Assembly: GCA_016177555.1 (NCBI GenBank)
Contig: JACOVB010000309.1
Coordinates: forward strand, 1 to 8,872
DNA length: 8,872 nucleotides
Reading direction: 5' to 3'
DNA from: Candidatus Rokuibacteriota bacterium
GTDB taxonomy: Bacteria; Methylomirabilota; Methylomirabilia; Rokubacteriales; CSP1-6
A program made the translations under genes and the position numbers. Under the pieces are notes generated by a model. It made no database searches, had not been told where the DNA came from, and saw only the letters and a program-made list of their open reading frames with translations. Below, piece after piece: positions 7,893 through 8,872 of this stretch (the first letter of the stretch is position 1; each line of letters begins with the position of its first letter).

Positions 7893-8188
7893 CTCAGCCG
7901 AAGATCTCGCTGTCGCAGGTGGAGCACGTGGCCCGCCTGGCGCGGCTCGAGCTCTCCGCGGCCGACAAGGAGCGCATGCGCCGCGAGCTCGACGGCATCC
8001 TGTCCTACATCGACACGCTGCGGGCGCTTCAGACTGACGGTGTCGAGCCGACCTCGCATGCCGTCCCGCTCACCAACGTGATGCGGGAGGACGAGCCCCG
8101 CCCCTCCGTGCCGCAGACGGACATGCTGGCGAATGCGCCCGATCCGAGCGGCGAGTTCTTCCGCGTGCCCAGGATCATCGAAGAGTAG
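7889..8188 (+). CDS. gatC: Asp/Glu-tRNA amidotransferase subunit C
   Basis: Small subunit of the GatCAB complex, which converts Glu-tRNA(Gln) and/or Asp-tRNA(Asn) to the amidated forms in bacteria lacking the direct synthetases; GatC wraps and stabilises GatA against GatB. The 99 residues match the family. The N-terminal helices read LSQVEHVARLARLELS (about 8-23) and ELDGILSYIDTLRAL (about 33-47). The conserved middle, VEPTSHAVPLTNVMREDEP (about 52-70), is followed by the C-terminal FFRVPRIIEE, where the (R/K)VP(R/K)I/V ending is typical. It starts with GTG inside the pcrA stop (GTGA, 7889-7892), preceded by GAGGAG, and gatA begins 3 bases after its TAG. No promoter is apparent, so expression probably comes from the pcrA promoter. 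Confidence 0.96.
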   Translation: MTQPKISLSQVEHVARLARLELSAADKERMRRELDGILSYIDTLRALQTDGVEPTSHAVPLTNVMREDEPRPSVPQTDMLANAPDPSGEFFRVPRIIEE

Positions 8189-8191
8189 GGC

Positions 8192-8872
8192 ATGCTCACG
8201 CGCCTCACCATCGAGGAGCTGGGGGCCCGCTTCCGCCGGGGCGAGGCCACGCCGGGTCAGGCGGCGGCGGCGTACCTCGAGCGCATCGAGGCGCTCGACG
8301 GCCGCGTGAACGCCTTCCTCACGGTGACGCGGCAGGCGGCGCTCGGCCAGGCGGCGGAGGCCGGCGCGCGCTTCACGGCCGGCCGGCCGCTCTCGCCGCT
8401 CGACGGCGTCCCCATTGCCCTCAAGGACCTGCTCTGCACGCGGGGGATCCGCACCACGTGCGGGTCCCGGATCCTCGATCGCTTCGTGCCGCCGTACGAC
8501 GCCACGGTGATGGCGCGGCTCCGCGCGGCGGGCGCCGTGCTCCTCGGCAAGCTCAACATGGACGAGTTCGCCATGGGCTCGTCCACGGAGCACTCGGCCT
8601 TCTTCCCCACGCGGAACCCCTGGGATCTGGATCGCGTGCCCGGTGGCTCGTCCGGCGGCTCGGCGGCCGCGGCCGCCGCCGACCTCGCCGCGGCGACGCT
8701 CGGGTCGGACACCGGCGGCTCCATCCGGCAGCCGGCGGCCTTCTGCGGGACGGTGGGCCTCAAGCCCACCTACGGGCGCGTCTCGCGGTACGGCCTCATC
8801 GCCTTCGCCTCATCGCTGGACCAGATCGGCCCCTTCGCGAAGACGGTGGCCGACGCGGCGCTGGTCCTGGGG
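8192..8872 (+). CDS. gatA: Asp/Glu-tRNA amidotransferase subunit A (partial, runs off right edge)
   Basis: Glutaminase/amidase subunit of GatCAB: it frees ammonia from glutamine and channels it to GatB, which amidates the misacylated tRNA. The frame is open from ATG 8192 to the last base, giving 227 residues, just under half of the usual about 485. The amidase-signature core is clear: [11 protein letters not shown] with Lys78, [31 protein letters not shown] with the cis-Ser at 153, and [12 protein letters not shown] with the nucleophile Ser177, followed by [14 protein letters not shown]. The Ser-cisSer-Lys triad (177/153/78) is thus complete. GAAGAG lies 6 bases before the ATG, across the gatC end, and the gap to the gatC stop is 3 bases, so it belongs to the pcrA-gatC-gatA unit. 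The stop codon and the expected gatB lie beyond the window. Confidence 0.97.
   Translation, partial: MLTRLTIEELGARFRRGEATPGQAAAAYLERIEALDGRVNAFLTVTRQAALGQAAEAGARFTAGRPLSPLDGVPIALKDLLCTRGIRTTCGSRILDRFVPPYDATVMARLRAAGAVLLGKLNMDEFAMGSSTEHSAFFPTRNPWDLDRVPGGSSGGSAAAAAADLAAATLGSDTGGSIRQPAAFCGTVGLKPTYGRVSRYGLIAFASSLDQIGPFAKTVADAALVLG

Overview
This window is GC-rich bacterial chromosome. Hand counts give about 73% GC in a sampled 60-base stretch of glmU, but 53-58% in sampled stretches of the first and third small genes near the left end. It carries a run of conserved housekeeping genes, all on the + strand, behind a short accessory stretch. High GC, long antisense shadow frames, start codons with an extended -10 box just upstream, and a structured repeat-like intergenic block before glmS all recall uncultivated soil or subsurface bacteria of the Methylomirabilota (Rokubacteria/NC10) or deltaproteobacterial type. 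That placement is inference from memory of such genomes; no rRNA is present to confirm it.

Layout. (1) 1-900 is an accessory stretch: a small antitoxin-like protein (17-280) with a strong Shine-Dalgarno, then a compact type II toxin-antitoxin pair. The antitoxin is of the 'putative addiction module component' family (371-601) and the toxin is RelE/ParE-like (598-891); the two overlap by 4 bases. (2) 892-1127 holds no gene I can support. (3) 1128-2055 is a large-subunit pseudouridine synthase of the RluD type, broken in the middle. The two halves lie in different frames, and the segment that should carry the catalytic HRLDxxTSG motif is missing. (4) 2171-5629 holds glmU and glmS, which make UDP-GlcNAc for peptidoglycan and lipopolysaccharide. 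They are separated by a 210-base block with imperfect terminal inverted repeats. (5) 5700-7892 is a full-length PcrA/UvrD helicase. It overlaps gatC by 4 bases, and gatA follows after 3 bases and runs off the right edge, so pcrA-gatC-gatA looks like one translationally coupled unit. gatB is expected beyond the window.

I do not see a new multi-gene system. The points most worth checking are the 32-base loss at the RluD active site (real decay or assembly error), the structured element upstream of glmS, and the repeated pattern of an extended -10 box 8-9 bases before an ATG without a Shine-Dalgarno, which suggests leaderless transcripts for several genes.
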